64,000 nt of DNA from Cheilinus undulatus (taxonomy: Eukaryota; Chordata; Actinopteri; Labriformes; Labridae), in NCBI RefSeq assembly GCF_018320785.1, contig NC_054869.1, forward strand, positions 41,629,789 through 41,693,788. The letters run 5' to 3'. Every line of letters starts with the position of its first letter. Within the stretch, counting starts at the first letter, position 1. Shown one piece after another: positions 63,601 to 64,000 of this stretch. The position numbers were made by a program, and so were the translations under genes. Under the pieces are notes generated by a model. That model was given only the letters and a program-made list of their open reading frames with translations. It had not been told where the DNA came from and did no database searches.

Positions 63601-64000
63601 CTAAAATTGTTATTAAGTATTTTGGTAGCTTGTGTAGTCCCCTTCTGATGAATGCTTTGTGTTGTAGATGCTCCTTGTAAAGCGTATCAGTGATGTGGAG
63701 GAGGAAAACAGTCGATTAACCAACATGAAACTCAGTCTGGAGGAGTCTAGTGAACAGGTAAAAAATATTTTTGTAGTTATTTATTTATTTATTTATTTTC
63801 AGAATGGATCCCTGCTAGAGAACAACAATTGAGTCTCAGTCTTGCTGTTTGAATTGAGAAAAAAAAGGGTATTAAAATGATTTTGCGTATGTAATGTGTG
63901 TTTTTTTTCTTTAGATGGATTCCAACATCATGGACAAGTCCAATGACCTGAAACAGATCAGAGAGCAGATTCGTAAGCTGGACGAGAGGTTGGATTCTGA
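54568..64000 (+). CDS. ndc80: NDC80 (HEC1), kinetochore-microtubule coupling protein; C-terminus beyond the window
   Basis: NDC80 pairs with NUF2 and, with SPC24/SPC25, forms the rod that links kinetochores to spindle microtubules. Thirteen coding exons are visible (about 513 codons; human NDC80 has 642), so some 130 residues are missing past 64000. Order: a basic N-terminal tail of about 80 residues with Aurora-B-type sites (GRQS, NRTS, RRTSFF, RNS); a calponin-homology domain from about 80 to 215 ([47 protein letters not shown]); then heptad-rich coiled coil from about 255 ([28 protein letters not shown]), interrupted by the loop-region sequence near 420-455 ([13 protein letters not shown]). 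The chosen ATG is the first in frame in exon 2 and has A at -3. Phases agree throughout. Confidence 0.96.
55118..55606. mobile_element. MITE of the TAGGGCTGAA family, copy 2 (ndc80 intron 2)
   Basis: Left end TAGGGCTGAATGATTTT, right end complemented TAGGGTTGTTGAATAT. It shares AAAGAAATATTGCACCTTCT with the intron 42 copy in nipbl. No target duplication is visible. Frames inside are not transposase-like. Confidence 0.65.
56210..56293 (+). CDS. ndc80: ndc80 exon 3 (residues 30-58)
   Basis: Encodes [13 protein letters not shown] and [10 protein letters not shown], matching human KPTFGKLSINKP and SERKVSLFGK, in the Aurora-B-regulated tail. Donor CG|GTATGT. Confidence 0.94.
56393..57518. mobile_element. 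Non-autonomous hAT-type element, 1126 bp (ndc80 intron 3)
   Basis: Left end TAGTGATGCACGATAAG and complemented right end TAGGGATGTGTACTGATAA form the TIR. CTGTAAAC flanks both sides exactly (56385-56392, 57519-57526). No transposase frame is readable. Confidence 0.85.
58288..58379 (+). mobile_element. 3' tail of an L2/Maui-like LINE (ndc80 intron 3)
   Basis: CTCTCGCCCAAATGACAGCT, then GGGATAGGCTCCAGC and a (GGAT)n tail (GGATGGATGGATAG) match the 3' end shared by many fish L2-clade LINEs and the SINEs that use them. Only the tail is present; it ends about 70 bases before exon 4. Confidence 0.75.
58452..58581 (+). CDS. ndc80: ndc80 exon 4 (residues 58-101)
   Basis: Encodes [18 protein letters not shown] and [20 protein letters not shown], the entry to the CH domain. 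The acceptor is a tandem CAGCAG; using the second would shorten the exon by one codon (start 58455). Confidence 0.93.
58706..58878 (+). CDS. ndc80: ndc80 exon 5 (residues 102-159), CH domain
   Basis: Encodes [33 protein letters not shown] and [11 protein letters not shown], aligned with human [20 protein letters not shown] and EEEVPRIFKDL. Confidence 0.95.
59124..59226 (+). CDS. ndc80: ndc80 exon 6 (residues 159-193), CH domain
   Basis: Encodes [20 protein letters not shown] and [12 protein letters not shown], matching human [20 protein letters not shown]. Confidence 0.95.
59357..59446 (+). CDS. ndc80: ndc80 exon 7 (residues 194-223)
   Basis: Encodes an acidic stretch after the CH core ([20 protein letters not shown]), the counterpart of human PLFDDGQPWGEETEDG. 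Phase 0. Confidence 0.93.
59655..59748 (+). CDS. ndc80: ndc80 exon 8 (residues 224-255)
   Basis: Encodes [20 protein letters not shown], matching human [20 protein letters not shown]. Donor A|GTAATC is followed by a 1.8-kb intron. Confidence 0.94.
59926..60641. mobile_element. PIF/Harbinger-like MITE, 716 bp (ndc80 intron 8)
   Basis: TGCTGGGCATACACTG at the left and complemented GGCCGGGCTTACACTG at the right match at 13 of 16. TTA lies directly outside both ends, the 3-bp duplication of the PIF/Harbinger group. Frames inside are not transposase. Confidence 0.65.
61113..61480. mobile_element. Non-autonomous hAT-type element, 368 bp (ndc80 intron 8)
   Basis: Left end TAGGGACTAGTATT, complemented right end TAGGATTGGGTATTG. 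AAAATAAG flanks both sides exactly (61105-61112, 61481-61488). It contains GGTACCGGTACC near the left end. Its right half resembles 32402-32483 in nipbl intron 24. Confidence 0.85.
61586..61686 (+). CDS. ndc80: ndc80 exon 9 (residues 255-288), coiled-coil start
   Basis: Encodes [20 protein letters not shown] and [10 protein letters not shown], aligned with human [20 protein letters not shown]. Confidence 0.92.
62062..62206 (+). CDS. ndc80: ndc80 exon 10 (residues 289-337), coiled coil
   Basis: Encodes [20 protein letters not shown] and [14 protein letters not shown], aligned with human [20 protein letters not shown]. Confidence 0.93.
62850..63055 (+). CDS. ndc80: ndc80 exon 11 (residues 337-405), coiled coil
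   Basis: Encodes [20 protein letters not shown] and [10 protein letters not shown], aligned with human [20 protein letters not shown]. Confidence 0.95.
63339..63488 (+). CDS. ndc80: ndc80 exon 12 (residues 406-455), loop region
   Basis: Encodes [20 protein letters not shown] and QDFEIRPFE, aligned with human [20 protein letters not shown]. This part contains the break in the coiled coil used for Ska and other loop partners in other species. Confidence 0.95.
63668..63757 (+). CDS. ndc80: ndc80 exon 13 (residues 456-485), coiled coil
   Basis: Encodes [20 protein letters not shown], heptad-like. Phase 0 at both ends. Confidence 0.92.
63915..64000 (+). CDS. ndc80: ndc80 exon 14 (residues 486 onward), cut by the window edge
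   Basis: Encodes [20 protein letters not shown] and then KLDERLDS, coiled coil. The exon continues past 64000. Confidence 0.9.
   Translation, partial: MDSNIMDKSNDLKQIREQIRKLDERLDS

Noticed and set aside
1..64000. tRNA, rRNA, CRISPR array, operon or phage genes
   Set aside because: No such pattern was seen. The sequence is a eukaryotic nuclear locus. Small intronic RNAs such as snoRNAs cannot be excluded by eye.

Overview
The window is vertebrate nuclear DNA, almost certainly from a teleost fish. It holds two intron-rich genes with GT-AG splicing, CpG-rich promoters, AATAAA poly(A) signals, and introns full of the short hAT, Tc1/mariner and L2-type elements common in ray-finned fishes. Both genes lie on the + strand, head to tail. 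I cannot fix the species. No prokaryotic, viral or organellar gene was seen.

Layout: 1-1350 is AT-rich intergenic sequence, perhaps with the 3' end of an upstream + strand transcript. 1355-1825 is the TATA-less promoter and non-coding first exon of nipbl (Nipped-B-like, the cohesin loader). Its coding sequence runs from 6054 to 52029 in 47 coding exons, each placed here by reading frame, splice sites and similarity to vertebrate NIPBL. The phases all agree and the sum is 7638 nt, or 2545 residues plus a stop, so the gene looks complete and intact. Its 3' UTR carries several poly(A) signals between 52.58 and 53.5 kb. About 0.5 kb further on is the ndc80 promoter (CRE-like and E2F-like sites at 54.02-54.06 kb), a non-coding exon 1, and 13 coding exons from 54568 to the window edge. 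These give about 513 codons; the last part of the coiled coil lies beyond 64000.

Function: NIPBL, with MAU2, loads cohesin on chromatin and drives loop extrusion. NDC80/HEC1 is the microtubule-binding subunit of the outer kinetochore. Both serve chromosome segregation, but they are not known to act in one complex, and their adjacency is probably local synteny.

Mobile DNA: five short insertions (25272-25900, 45589-46473, 16330-17067, 56393-57518, 61113-61480) have perfect 8-bp target duplications, marking them as hAT-type. Others are a 1.38-kb Tc1/mariner copy with a perfect 20-bp terminal inverted repeat and a decayed transposase, a hAT copy with remnants of a BED zinc finger and transposase, a PIF/Harbinger-like element with TTA duplications, and a mariner-type MITE inside one unit of a two-unit tandem repeat. 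I found no evidence for an undescribed multi-gene system. The most interesting signals concern splicing and translation control: a GC-AG intron, a transposon about 58 bp upstream of an exon, a start-stop uORF, an overlapping uORF in ndc80, a NAGNAG acceptor, and an in-frame retained-intron terminus at the junction where human NIPBL isoforms diverge.
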